This document shows, in pieces, positions 1-8,428 of a stretch of DNA of 64,000 nt. The notes under the pieces were generated by a model that did not search any database, was not told where the DNA came from, and saw nothing but the letters and a program-made list of their open reading frames with translations. The translations under genes and the position numbers were made by a program. The stretch comes from Lachnospiraceae bacterium OM04-12BH. Its GTDB lineage: Bacteria; Bacillota; Clostridia; Lachnospirales; Lachnospiraceae. The stretch spans positions 325,431 to 389,430 of the forward strand of contig QULQ01000001.1 in the NCBI GenBank assembly GCA_003490145.1, written 5' to 3'. The first letter of the stretch is position 1. Each line of letters starts with the position of its first letter.

Positions 1-1158
1 AGCATCCTTTGCATAAGCTGCCTTTACATCAGTCACCTTGTCCTCACCTACTGTTACGCCGCCCTGCTCGATAGCACGTCTGCCTTCAGATCTGGTATTT
101 ACCAGTCCTGCCTTGCACAGTACAGAGATCAGATCAATGCTTCCATCTTCCATATCCTCATCTGTCAGCTCACAGGTGGGCATCTGTGCTGCCACACCAG
201 TACTGAACAGTGCTCTTGCACTTTCCTGTGCTTTCTTTGCTTCTTCCTCACCATGTACAAGGTTTGTCAGCTCATAAGCCAGGATCTCCTTGGCCTGATT
301 GAGCTGGCTGCCTTCCCAGTGATCCATCTCATCAATCTGCTCAAGAGGCAGGAAGGTAAGCATACGCAGACACTTAAGTACATCTGCATCTGCCACATTT
401 CTCCAGTACTGATAGAATTCAAATGGAGAAGTCTTCTCTGGATCAAGCCATACAGCCCCCTTCTGTGTCTTACCCATCTTCTTGCCCTCAGAATTCAGAA
501 GCAGGGTAATGGTCATGGCATAGGCATCCTTACCAAGCTTTCTTCTGATCAGTTCAGTTCCGCCAAGCATATTGCTCCACTGGTCATCACCGCCAAACTG
601 CATATTGCAGCCGTATTTCTGGAACAGCTCATAGAAATCATAGCTCTGCATCAGCATATAGTTAAACTCAAGGAAAGAAAGACCCTTTTCCATTCTCTGC
701 TTGTAGCACTCCGCTCTCAGCATATTGTTAACCGAGAAGTGAGGTCCTACCTCTCTTAAAAATTCAATATAATTCAGATCCATCAGCCATTCTGCATTAT
801 TGACCATCAGGGCCTTGCCCTCTGAAAAATCAATAAAACGGCTCATCTGCTTCTTGAAGCAGTCACAGTTATGCTGGATCGTCTCCGGTGTCATCATAGT
901 ACGCATATCACTTCTTCCGGAAGGATCTCCGATCATACCGGTACCACCGCCGATCAGCGCGATTGGCTTATTCCCTGCCATCTGCAGTCTCTTCATCAGG
1001 CAGAGTGCCATGAAATGTCCAACATGAAGAGAATCTGCGGTAGGATCAAACCCGATATAAAAGGTGGCCTTTCCATTGTTGATCAGCTCCTTGATCTCCT
1101 CTTCATCTGTAAGCTGTGCAAGAAGTCCTCTTGCTTTTAATTCATCAAAAATCGTCAT
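1..1158 (-). CDS. tyrS: Tyrosine-tRNA ligase (C-terminal end cut by window)
   Basis: Class I aminoacyl-tRNA synthetase that charges tRNA-Tyr in the cytoplasm. The translation begins [11 protein letters not shown]; the HIGH-type signature appears as HVGH near residue 46, followed by [13 protein letters not shown], and the KMSKS-type loop is KKMGKT. The last readable part ([13 protein letters not shown]) is the S4 RNA-binding domain, so only a few tens of residues are missing beyond base 1. The start is the ATG at 1158, with GGGAG 11 bases upstream. It is the last gene seen of a leftward operon, 18 bases after an unknown membrane protein. No T-box leader lies directly in front of it, because the gene is embedded in an operon. 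Confidence 0.97.
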   Translation of the reverse strand, partial: MTIFDELKARGLLAQLTDEEEIKELINNGKATFYIGFDPTADSLHVGHFMALCLMKRLQMAGNKPIALIGGGTGMIGDPSGRSDMRTMMTPETIQHNCDCFKKQMSRFIDFSEGKALMVNNAEWLMDLNYIEFLREVGPHFSVNNMLRAECYKQRMEKGLSFLEFNYMLMQSYDFYELFQKYGCNMQFGGDDQWSNMLGGTELIRRKLGKDAYAMTITLLLNSEGKKMGKTQKGAVWLDPEKTSPFEFYQYWRNVADADVLKCLRMLTFLPLEQIDEMDHWEGSQLNQAKEILAYELTNLVHGEEEAKKAQESARALFSTGVAAQMPTCELTDEDMEDGSIDLISVLCKAGLVNTRSEGRRAIEQGGVTVGEDKVTDVKAAYAKDA

Positions 1159-1176
1159 CGTTTTATCTGCTCCCTT

Positions 1177-1662
1177 TTATTTTTCTAATTGTACTGTAAC
1201 AGGGTCTGTATCATCTCCACGTTGGGAAATCTTAACTTCCCTGCAATCCTTATCAACTTCTATGATCCGTTCACTGACAGCCGCCTTCCCTGCCGGGAAG
1301 TATCGTCCATCCTGCCATCTGTCAAAGGCTGATGTATGCTCCATCTCCTGAATATAGGCGTTACTGTTATCTGGCTTCTTATATGTGAAATATAGTGAGC
1401 TGTCCCAGTATCCATAATTACTGTTATTTTGCAGCATCAGCTTTACTTTATAATAGTCCCTGTCATCGCGCACATTTTTCAGCGTCCCACTGTCTATACG
1501 CTCTGCTGTAGCAGAAACCAGCTCCGGCTTCACAGCAGACTCAAGCTCGTAGGATGCATATTTCAGTTCTCCCGATGCATAAAGAAGAAGTGCGATCAAG
1601 CAGACAAAGCCACAGACTGCAACAACCAGTACAGTGATCCCGTTTTTCAATACCTTACTCAT
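1177..1662 (-). CDS. Small single-pass membrane protein, unknown function
   Basis: I do not recognise a family. The 161-residue product has one N-terminal hydrophobic helix (about residues 6-30), then an extracytoplasmic segment of about 130 residues with beta-type patterning (YYKVKLMLQNNSNYGYWDSSLYF in two pieces). The start at 1662 (MSKVLKNG) is chosen because GGGAGG lies 8 bases upstream; an upstream in-frame extension to 1722 has no site and runs inside the previous gene. The first 8 bases overlap the end of the upstream gene (ATGAGTAA), so translation is probably coupled. Together with the upstream gene it looks like a co-translated pair of envelope proteins, but no role can be stated. 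Confidence 0.75.
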   Translation of the reverse strand: MSKVLKNGITVLVVAVCGFVCLIALLLYASGELKYASYELESAVKPELVSATAERIDSGTLKNVRDDRDYYKVKLMLQNNSNYGYWDSSLYFTYKKPDNSNAYIQEMEHTSAFDRWQDGRYFPAGKAAVSERIIEVDKDCREVKISQRGDDTDPVTVQLEK

Positions 1663-2602
1663 AATGATACCCTCCCTCTTTTGCAAGTCTGTCTGGGATT
1701 TCCTCATCATAAGGAAGAACACCCATGTTCCATGACATAACCGTTTCTATTTTGTCTATCGTATCATGCTGCAGATCATATTTTTCCATATACAGTATAA
1801 TTTCCTGTACATCTGCCGGAATCAGGAAGAAAAAATAACCGGTAATATCAGCTCCATTACCACATCCGTAATCTGAAAGAAAGCTGCTGCTGTCAAATCC
1901 ATATCCAGCCACATAGGGATAATAAACATCCCTTCCAAGCGACTGTTTATATTCCACTGTTCCGTTCTCTTCGTAACCGATGTAACAGTTTTTCATGGCA
2001 TAGGCATTTTGGACATAAGCACTGCTCTCCACATCTACCCTAATGGCAATCAGGGAATAGTCTTCCGGAAAGCCTGCATAAATATCATGATTTACGATTG
2101 TATAACAGTTATTCTCCAGTGTTACCGTATTGTTATCATAATAATCAAATACCGGCGAAGTAAGATTTTCTTCTGTGTAGGATACCACACGTGCTTCCTT
2201 TTTCTGTACGTTTTTTGTAAGAGATGCTGCCGCTGCAACCGCCAGAATGACAAATACCATAATACATATACTGATCAGACAGATAATAGTATGTACATGT
2301 ACTCTTTTCTTCTGTTGCTCCGGTACTTCTCCGGTATAAATATTGTCCGATTTCTGTTCACGGTAAACATTGTCTGCTGCCTTGTCCCAGTAAGTACTGT
2401 CTGTGTTTTCCTCATGAAACACACTGCCCTTTACCTCATCCTCATGGACATGGCTTTGGTAATACGGGTTTTCATTCCAGGAAGGCTCATTTGTTTCAGG
2501 CTTTGGCTCGTCCTTTTTTAACCAGTCATCACCGACCGGCTTATTCCAGAAATCATCATTGGATGATGAACTCCAAAAATCATTTTTCTGTTCGTCACTC
2601 AC
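1655..2602 (-). CDS. Membrane-anchored protein with acidic, Trp/Asp-rich N-terminus, unknown
   Basis: The 315-residue product has a disordered cytoplasmic N-terminus (residues 1-100) rich in D, N, W and E, with recurring DDFW/DDW/SYW-like patches. One transmembrane helix follows at about residues 104-128 (starting VHTIICLISICIMVF), then an extracytoplasmic domain of about 185 residues. The start is GTG at 2602 with GGGAGG 9 bases upstream. It sits 30 bases after gpsA and overlaps the next membrane protein by 8 bases. No catalytic motif is seen. The topology resembles the DUF4352-like or immunoglobulin-like anchored proteins common in Clostridia, but that is only an analogy. Confidence 0.75.
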   Translation of the reverse strand: MSDEQKNDFWSSSSNDDFWNKPVGDDWLKKDEPKPETNEPSWNENPYYQSHVHEDEVKGSVFHEENTDSTYWDKAADNVYREQKSDNIYTGEVPEQQKKRVHVHTIICLISICIMVFVILAVAAAASLTKNVQKKEARVVSYTEENLTSPVFDYYDNNTVTLENNCYTIVNHDIYAGFPEDYSLIAIRVDVESSAYVQNAYAMKNCYIGYEENGTVEYKQSLGRDVYYPYVAGYGFDSSSFLSDYGCGNGADITGYFFFLIPADVQEIILYMEKYDLQHDTIDKIETVMSWNMGVLPYDEEIPDRLAKEGGYHYE

Positions 2603-2632
2603 CTGCAGGTTCCTCCCTCTGTTATCACTATC

Positions 2633-3670
2633 CTACCAGGATATTTCTGCACTGTTCTGATACAGATTCCTGAGATCAATATTTTCTACCTTCTTGTCAC
2701 GGAGCATCAGCTCCTTTACTGCATCGGCTGCACTTGCTCCTTCAAAGAGTACCTTGTTTACCTGTTCAATGATCGGCATGCTTACCTGATACTTTTTAGA
2801 AAGTGCATAACCGGCCTTAGCGGAATATACCCCTTCCACGACCATCTTGACCTCTGCCATGGCTTCTTCCATAGTTGCACCCTTACCGATCAGGATACCG
2901 GCTCTTCTGTTTCTGGAATGCATGGAAGCACAGGTTACGATCAGATCTCCTATTCCTGTCAGCCCGTAAAAGGTTTCAATCCTTCCGCCCATTACGATAC
3001 CAAGCCTTGCGATCTCAGCAATACCCCGGGTGATCAGTGCAGCCTTGGTATTATCACCATAGCCAAGTCCGTCTGCAATACCGGCAGCCAGAGCCACAAC
3101 ATTTTTAAGTGCTGCACCAAGCTCTATGCCAAGCACATCTGAGCTGGTATAAACACGGAAAACCTCACTCATAAACAGATTCTGCAGATACTCTGCTGTC
3201 GCCTTATCCTTGGATCCTGCCACGATCGTTGTCGGCAGTCCTCTTCCTACCTCTTCCGCATGGGAAGGTCCTGAAAGCACTGCCACATTTGCCTGTGGAA
3301 TCTCTTCTTCTATGATCTCGGAAAGCGTCATCAGTGTGGTCTCCTCGATTCCCTTGGCCACGTTCACAATGATCTGTCCATCCTTTACATAAGGCTTCAT
3401 TTTTGCAGAAGTACTTCTGGTGAAGGGCGATGGTACTGCAAGCACAAGCACATCCTTCCCCTTTATTGCTTCCTCCAGATTGGTTGTAAAAATCATATCC
3501 TCTGGCAGCTTCACTCCTGGAAGCTTATCCTTCTGCTCCCGTTCCTCCTTCAGCATCTGAATCTCATTTTCCAGTGCTGACCAGACAGTTACCTGATTTC
3601 CGTTTTTATACAAAAGCAGGGATAGCGCTGTTCCCCAGCTTCCTGCCCCTATGATTCCTACTTCAGCCAT
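2633..3670 (-). CDS. gpsA: Glycerol-3-phosphate dehydrogenase [NAD(P)+]
   Basis: Reduces dihydroxyacetone phosphate to sn-glycerol-3-phosphate, the backbone for phospholipids, in the cytoplasm. The Rossmann signature GAGSWGTALS is at residues 8-17, the LAVPSPFTR segment and the AKGIE motif follow, and the catalytic-lysine region GAALKNVVALAAGIADGLG is in the C-terminal half. The length of 345 residues is normal for the family. The start is ATG at 3670 with GGAGA close upstream. It follows plsY by 34 bases, so the substrate and the acyl-glycerol-phosphate pathway are encoded together, as in many Firmicutes (der-plsY-gpsA). Confidence 0.98.
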   Translation of the reverse strand: MAEVGIIGAGSWGTALSLLLYKNGNQVTVWSALENEIQMLKEEREQKDKLPGVKLPEDMIFTTNLEEAIKGKDVLVLAVPSPFTRSTSAKMKPYVKDGQIIVNVAKGIEETTLMTLSEIIEEEIPQANVAVLSGPSHAEEVGRGLPTTIVAGSKDKATAEYLQNLFMSEVFRVYTSSDVLGIELGAALKNVVALAAGIADGLGYGDNTKAALITRGIAEIARLGIVMGGRIETFYGLTGIGDLIVTCASMHSRNRRAGILIGKGATMEEAMAEVKMVVEGVYSAKAGYALSKKYQVSMPIIEQVNKVLFEGASAADAVKELMLRDKKVENIDLRNLYQNSAEISW

Positions 3671-3704
3671 ATCTCTCCGGTTCCTACCCTTTCTATGTAA
3701 TAAA

Positions 3705-4361
3705 CTATTTGATTGCTTCTTTATTCTTCTTCGTCAGATAAGTCTTTCTTTCCTCTCCCTTAAGAAGACGCTTAATATTCTCTCTATGCTTATAATAAGC
3801 CATGATCGTAAGAAACGCTGTGATGATATACATTTCATTCAGTATCCCCTGCGATGTATGGAACAGTCCCATCTGTCCGCTTACTACCATCTGGATCATA
3901 ATACCTGCATAGACCAGCAGTGATCCAAGGGAAACATAATGCGTCAGCAAAAATGCACCAAAAAACAGAACCACACCTACAGGAATAAAGGTCGGATGGA
4001 AGGAAAGTACCAGGCCTGCCGTTGCTGCGATTCCCTTACCTCCTTTAAAATGAAGATAAAAAGGGAAATTATGTCCAAGGATCGCTCCAGTTGCCGCATA
4101 CAGCTTAAGCAGATACAGCTCCTCCGGATGTGCCTTGCCAAACAGGGCACCACACAGTACAACCGCCAGAATGGTTTTTATTATGTCACCAAACAGAACA
4201 AGCAGCCCTGCCTTTGTACCAAATACACGTAAGGTATTGGTGGTTCCTGCATTTCCGCTTCCATAGTTTCTGATGTCAATCCCATGCAGCTTTCCATATA
4301 TAAAGGCTGTCTGGAACAGACCAAATACATAGCCGATCAAAATACAATACAGACGTTCCAC
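3705..4361 (-). CDS. plsY: Glycerol-3-phosphate acyltransferase PlsY
   Basis: Integral membrane acyltransferase that transfers the acyl group from acyl-phosphate (made by PlsX, encoded at 31968-32981) to glycerol-3-phosphate. The 218-residue product has five or so hydrophobic helices and the family motifs: YGSGNAGTTN around residue 34, GHNFPFYLHFKGGKG around residues 96-110, and a basic tail (GEERKTYLTKKNKE). The start is a GTG at 4361, one base after the der stop codon, so it depends on der for translation. The family is usually 190-220 residues, so this is full length. Confidence 0.97.
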   Translation of the reverse strand: MERLYCILIGYVFGLFQTAFIYGKLHGIDIRNYGSGNAGTTNTLRVFGTKAGLLVLFGDIIKTILAVVLCGALFGKAHPEELYLLKLYAATGAILGHNFPFYLHFKGGKGIAATAGLVLSFHPTFIPVGVVLFFGAFLLTHYVSLGSLLVYAGIMIQMVVSGQMGLFHTSQGILNEMYIITAFLTIMAYYKHRENIKRLLKGEERKTYLTKKNKEAIK

Positions 4362-4362
4362 T

Positions 4363-5700
4363 TTACTTGTTTTCCTTTCTTTCTCTTATAATGAATTTCA
4401 AAGGTGTCCCCTGGAAATCAAAGGCCTCCCTGATCTTATTTTCAATATATCTGGTATAAGAAAAATGCATCAGGTTCTTATCATTCACAAAAATAACAAA
4501 GGTAGGCGGCTTCACAGACGCCTGTGTAATATAGAAAAGCTTGAGTCTTCTTCCCTTGTCTGAAGGAGGCTGCTGCATGGCAACGGCTTCTGCCATGATC
4601 TCATTCAGTACACCGGTCGCAACTCTCATGGCATGATTCTCTGCGACCGTATCGATCAGGTCATACAGCTTCACCAGACGCTGCCCGCTCTTGGCAGAAA
4701 TAAAGGTGATCTTGGCATAAGGCATAAAGGACAGTACCTCACGTATCCTGCTTTCATATTCTCTTACCGTCTTTTCTGTCTTCTCAATAGCATCCCACTT
4801 ATTCACAGCAATGATCGTCGCCTTGCCTCTGTCGTGGGCAATTCCTGCGATCTTGGCATCCTGTTCAGTCACACCTTCGACTGCATCAATTACAAGTACA
4901 ACAATATCTGCACGTTCTACGGCGCTGACTGTACGCAGGATCATGAAATGCTCCAGCTCTTCCTTGATCTTGTTTTTCCGGCGCAGCCCAGCTGTATCAA
5001 TAAACACATAATCCTTACCATTGTGGGTGACCGGTGTATCTACCGCATCTCTTGTCGTACCGGCAATGTCAGATACGATCAGTCTGTTCTCCCCAAGCAG
5101 TCTGTTGATCAGGGAAGATTTTCCTACATTTGGCTTTCCAACAATCGCCACACGGATCCTGTCATCCTCTTCCTCTTCCGTGCTGTCCTCATCAAAATAT
5201 TTGATGACCTCGTCCAGCATATCACCAATTCCCATCTGATTGGCTGCCGATATAGGAATTGGCTCTCCGATCCCAAGATTGTAGAATTCATAGACATCTG
5301 CCATATACTTTTCAAAGTTATCCACCTTATTTACCACAAGCACCACCGGCTTGCGGGAACGTCGCAGCATATCTGCCACCTTGGCGTCTGAATCCACAAG
5401 TCCCTGCTTCACGTCAACCATAAACAGGATCACATCTGCTGTGTTGATAGCAATCTCAGCCTGCTCCCTCATCTGGGACAGGATCACATCACTGCTGTCC
5501 GGTTCGATACCACCGGTATCGATCAGGGTAAAGGAACGGTCAAGCCAGCTGACATCGGCATAGATCCTGTCCCTTGTGATTCCCGGTGTATCTTTTACGA
5601 TTGATATTCTCTGCCCTGCCAGCATATTGAACAGGGTCGATTTACCCACATTAGGTCTGCCTACTACTGCCACAACAGGCTTTCCCTTTCTTTTACTCAT
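4363..5700 (-). CDS. der: Ribosome biogenesis GTPase Der (EngA)
   Basis: Double GTPase needed for maturation of the 50S subunit. Two complete GTPase domains are visible: first P-loop GRPNVGKST at residues 14-22 with DTGG and NKVD, second P-loop GKPNVGKSS at residues 188-196 with DTAG and NKWD, followed by a C-terminal KH-like domain from about residue 355. An acidic linker (DSTEEEEDD) joins the two G domains. The length of 445 residues is normal. The ATG start at 5700 has GGAGG 8 bases upstream. It lies 17 bases after the DUF512 gene. Confidence 0.98.
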   Translation of the reverse strand: MSKRKGKPVVAVVGRPNVGKSTLFNMLAGQRISIVKDTPGITRDRIYADVSWLDRSFTLIDTGGIEPDSSDVILSQMREQAEIAINTADVILFMVDVKQGLVDSDAKVADMLRRSRKPVVLVVNKVDNFEKYMADVYEFYNLGIGEPIPISAANQMGIGDMLDEVIKYFDEDSTEEEEDDRIRVAIVGKPNVGKSSLINRLLGENRLIVSDIAGTTRDAVDTPVTHNGKDYVFIDTAGLRRKNKIKEELEHFMILRTVSAVERADIVVLVIDAVEGVTEQDAKIAGIAHDRGKATIIAVNKWDAIEKTEKTVREYESRIREVLSFMPYAKITFISAKSGQRLVKLYDLIDTVAENHAMRVATGVLNEIMAEAVAMQQPPSDKGRRLKLFYITQASVKPPTFVIFVNDKNLMHFSYTRYIENKIREAFDFQGTPLKFIIRERKENK

Positions 5701-5717
5701 GTAGTACCTCCATTATT

Positions 5718-7058
5718 TTATGCTCTGTCAAGCACTGCATTTACAAAATCACGTCCGCTTGATTTTATAATATCTACCTTCACTTGTAAAGCCTTTTCCA
5801 TCTCTGTAACAGTTACGTCATCCAGGAACACCTCTTCGCCGCTCCTTAAGACATTCTGTGGCAGATACAGGGCTTCTCCCAGTTCCTTGCCGGTAAGCTG
5901 GGCGATCAGATCCTGTCCTGTCAGAAGTCCGGATACTGTGATCATCTCTCCGAAGAAATCATTTCTGATCTCATAGACATGGATCATAAGTCCGGGAACC
6001 ATCTCCATCATACGTGCTGCCATATCACGGATAAAGGGATATGCCAGTCTGGCTGTTGCCATGGATATTTCCCTTGATGAAAAATCCAGGGTACCTACAC
6101 TGATCTTCTCCTGCAGCTCCTTCACTGCTTCTTCAAACTCATTAAGCAGAAGCCGCATCATGCCTACACCATTTTCAAGCTGCAGATAGCCGTCATAATT
6201 TTCTTCCTGTGGCAGTTCTTCTCCTGCCAGAATATACCATTCATCACTGGCATGGATAAAATGATTTCCATATTTCTGATAGCTCTCATTCTGGTAATGA
6301 TGGATCGTAGAAAGTACCTCTCTGGCATCCTCCCTTGTGAACGGTTCCAGTGGAAACAGTCCGTCTCTGTATTTTGAAAGCCCAACCGGCACCACAGATA
6401 CACTCTGCAGATTGGGAATATATCTCATCATCTCACGGATGCTGAATGCCAGTTCTTCTCCGTCGTTGACTCCCTTACACAGTACGATCTGACCATTCAT
6501 CTCAATTCCTGCTTCATTTAATCTGTCAACCTTTTTAAGTGCTTCTCCGGCAAATCTGTTATTCAGCATTTTACATCTCAGCTCCGGATTCATGGTCTGA
6601 AAGGAAATATTGATGGGTGAAAGGTGATACTGGATGATCCTGTCAAGGTCATGGTCAGACATATTCGTCAGAGTCACATAATTTCCCTGCAGAAAAGACA
6701 GCCGGGAATCATCATCCTTAAAATACAGGGTGTCCCGCATTCCCTTCGGCATCTGGTCAATGAAGCAGAAAATACATTTATTATGGCATGATCTGTATTC
6801 ATCCATCAGACCATTATCAAATTCGATTCCAAGATCCTCGTCCTCTTCCTTGTCTACCTCCAGGATCCACTGTTCTCCGTCTGGTTTCTCTATTAATATT
6901 TCTATATAAGTATCTTCTGCATAAAACTGGTAATCAAAAATATCCTCGATCTCATGCCCGTTTATTGAGATCAGCCTGTCTCCTGGTGCCAGTTCAAATT
7001 CCTCTGCGATACTTCCCGGAAGGATCTTTTTGATCAAATGTCCCTTACTTTTGTTCAT
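5718..7058 (-). CDS. DUF512 family radical-SAM-like protein with N-terminal PDZ domain
   Basis: The product starts with a PDZ-like segment (residues 1-60, HLIKKILPGSIAEEFELAPG), then a CxxxCxxC iron-sulfur motif at residues 91-98 (CHNKCIFC) of the radical-SAM type, and ends in the DUF512 domain. It is a conserved Clostridial family sitting next to der; its substrate is not known to me. The cysteines imply a 4Fe-4S cluster and therefore oxygen sensitivity. The start is ATG at 7058 with GGAG 12 bases upstream. A TATAAT box lies in the divergent spacer with prs (7059-7170), but I see no convincing -35 partner for it on this strand. It appears to head the operon running to tyrS. Confidence 0.9.
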   Translation of the reverse strand: MNKSKGHLIKKILPGSIAEEFELAPGDRLISINGHEIEDIFDYQFYAEDTYIEILIEKPDGEQWILEVDKEEDEDLGIEFDNGLMDEYRSCHNKCIFCFIDQMPKGMRDTLYFKDDDSRLSFLQGNYVTLTNMSDHDLDRIIQYHLSPINISFQTMNPELRCKMLNNRFAGEALKKVDRLNEAGIEMNGQIVLCKGVNDGEELAFSIREMMRYIPNLQSVSVVPVGLSKYRDGLFPLEPFTREDAREVLSTIHHYQNESYQKYGNHFIHASDEWYILAGEELPQEENYDGYLQLENGVGMMRLLLNEFEEAVKELQEKISVGTLDFSSREISMATARLAYPFIRDMAARMMEMVPGLMIHVYEIRNDFFGEMITVSGLLTGQDLIAQLTGKELGEALYLPQNVLRSGEEVFLDDVTVTEMEKALQVKVDIIKSSGRDFVNAVLDRA

Positions 7059-7098
7059 GTTATTTTACTCCGCTATCTCTTATTCTATTATAAATTTC

Positions 7099-7127
7099 TT
7101 GACGTGTCACTAGCAGAATGATATAAA
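7099..7127 (+). promoter_or_regulatory. Sigma-A promoter of prs
   Basis: TTGACG at 7099-7104 and TATAAA at 7122-7127 are separated by 17 bases and point towards prs. Transcription should begin near 7134, just upstream of the ribosome site, which also argues against a start codon at 7132. Confidence 0.8.
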
Positions 7128-7170
7128 TTAAATGAAGTTTTATCATATTTTTTCACGCTGGAGGGTTATC

Positions 7171-8367
7171 ATGCCTAATTTACATGAACTGGAAGCAGCC
7201 ATTCCTGTTGCTCCCTTAAAGCTTATCGTGCTGGATTCTGCCGCCAGACTCGGCAATCAGATCAACAACTATCTTGTAGGTTTCCGCAGAGACATTAAGA
7301 ATATTGCCAAAAATGATCCCGCCTTTGAAGGCTATGTATCCGACAATTACATTGCTGACTCCACCTGCTATCGTTTCGGTACCGGAGAAGCCAAGGCTGT
7401 CATCTCTGAATCCGTCAGAGGTAAAGATCTCTTTATTCTTGTTGATGTATGTAACCACAGTATTTCCTATACCATGAACGGCTATACCAATTACAAATCC
7501 CCCGATGACCATTATCAGGACTTAAAACGAGTGATCGCCGCTGTAAATGGCAAGGCACACCGTGTTAATGTCATCATGCCCTTCCTTTATGAAGGCAGGC
7601 AGCATAAGCGCAGCGGACGGGAATCCCTTGACTGTGCCTACGCCATCGAAGAACTCGCCAATATGGGTGTCAACAACTTCATTACCTTTGATGCACACGA
7701 CCCCCGTGTGCAGAATGCAGAGCCCTTACGGGGCTTCGACAATATCACCCCTCCGGTTCAGTTCATGAAAGCTCTGCTTCGTGCCAAAGAAGATCTGATC
7801 ATTGACAAGGATCATCTGATCGTCATCAGTCCAGATGAAGGGGCACTTGACAGAGCGGTTTACTTCGCCAATGTCCTTGGTGTCGATACTGGCATGTTCT
7901 ACAAGCGCAGGGACTATTCCAAAATTGTCAATGGCAAGAACCCGATCGTTGCCCACGAATTCCTTGGTGACAATATTGACGGTAAGGATGTCATCATTAT
8001 GGATGATATGATCTCTTCCGGAGGCAGCATGATCGATACCGCAAGACAGCTTAAGGAAATGAATGCAAACCGTGTTTTCATCTGTGCAACCTTTGGTCTG
8101 TTTACCGATGGGCTCGCAAAATTCGATGAAGCCTATGAAAAGTGCTATTTTGACAAGATCGTTACCACAAACCTTACCTACCAGCTTCCTGAACTAAAAG
8201 AAAGGCCTTACTACGTAGAAGCTGATATGAGTAAGCTGATTGCCTCTATTGTTGACTTTATGAACCATGACTCATCCATGTCGAACGTTTATACATCCAC
8301 AGAAAAGATCCATCAGATCCTGGATGCCTATAACCGCCGGGAAGATTTAAGTCAGCATCATCTGTAA
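7171..8367 (+). CDS. prs: Ribose-phosphate pyrophosphokinase (long form)
   Basis: Makes PRPP from ribose-5-phosphate and ATP for nucleotide, histidine and tryptophan synthesis. The PRPP-binding loop VIIMDDMISSGGSMIDTA is near residues 272-289, and the ATP/metal region FDAHDPRVQNAEP is present. The 398-residue length is longer than the usual 310-320 and fits the long Prs form seen in many Clostridia. The start at 7171 is preceded by GGAGGG at 5 bases; an upstream in-frame ATG at 7132 coincides with the expected transcription start and has no site. It is one of only two rightward genes here and is monocistronic, with its own promoter and terminator. Confidence 0.95.
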   Translation: MPNLHELEAAIPVAPLKLIVLDSAARLGNQINNYLVGFRRDIKNIAKNDPAFEGYVSDNYIADSTCYRFGTGEAKAVISESVRGKDLFILVDVCNHSISYTMNGYTNYKSPDDHYQDLKRVIAAVNGKAHRVNVIMPFLYEGRQHKRSGRESLDCAYAIEELANMGVNNFITFDAHDPRVQNAEPLRGFDNITPPVQFMKALLRAKEDLIIDKDHLIVISPDEGALDRAVYFANVLGVDTGMFYKRRDYSKIVNGKNPIVAHEFLGDNIDGKDVIIMDDMISSGGSMIDTARQLKEMNANRVFICATFGLFTDGLAKFDEAYEKCYFDKIVTTNLTYQLPELKERPYYVEADMSKLIASIVDFMNHDSSMSNVYTSTEKIHQILDAYNRREDLSQHHL

Positions 8368-8383
8368 AAATACTATAAAAACC

Positions 8384-8420
8384 AAGGACGGGTTCCTTTC
8401 GGAGTCCGTCCTTTTCTTTT
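8384..8420. terminator. Bidirectional terminator between prs and the histidine kinase gene
   Basis: Stem AAGGACGG (8384-8391) pairs with CCGTCCTT (8406-8413). TTTTCTTTTG follows on the plus strand and GGTTTTTATAG follows on the minus strand, so it can stop both convergent genes. Confidence 0.85.
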
Positions 8421-8428
8421 GTTTCCAG

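Noticed and set aside
253..759. Long open frame antisense to tyrS (and similar ones such as 4633-5391 and 40745-41800)
   Set aside because: They lie opposite well-supported genes, have no ribosome site or family resemblance, and are rich in His/Cys/Ile runs typical of reverse-strand reading of real genes.
7132..7170. Longer N-terminus for prs starting at 7132
   Set aside because: The predicted transcription start is at about 7134, and the strong GGAGGG site belongs to the ATG at 7171.
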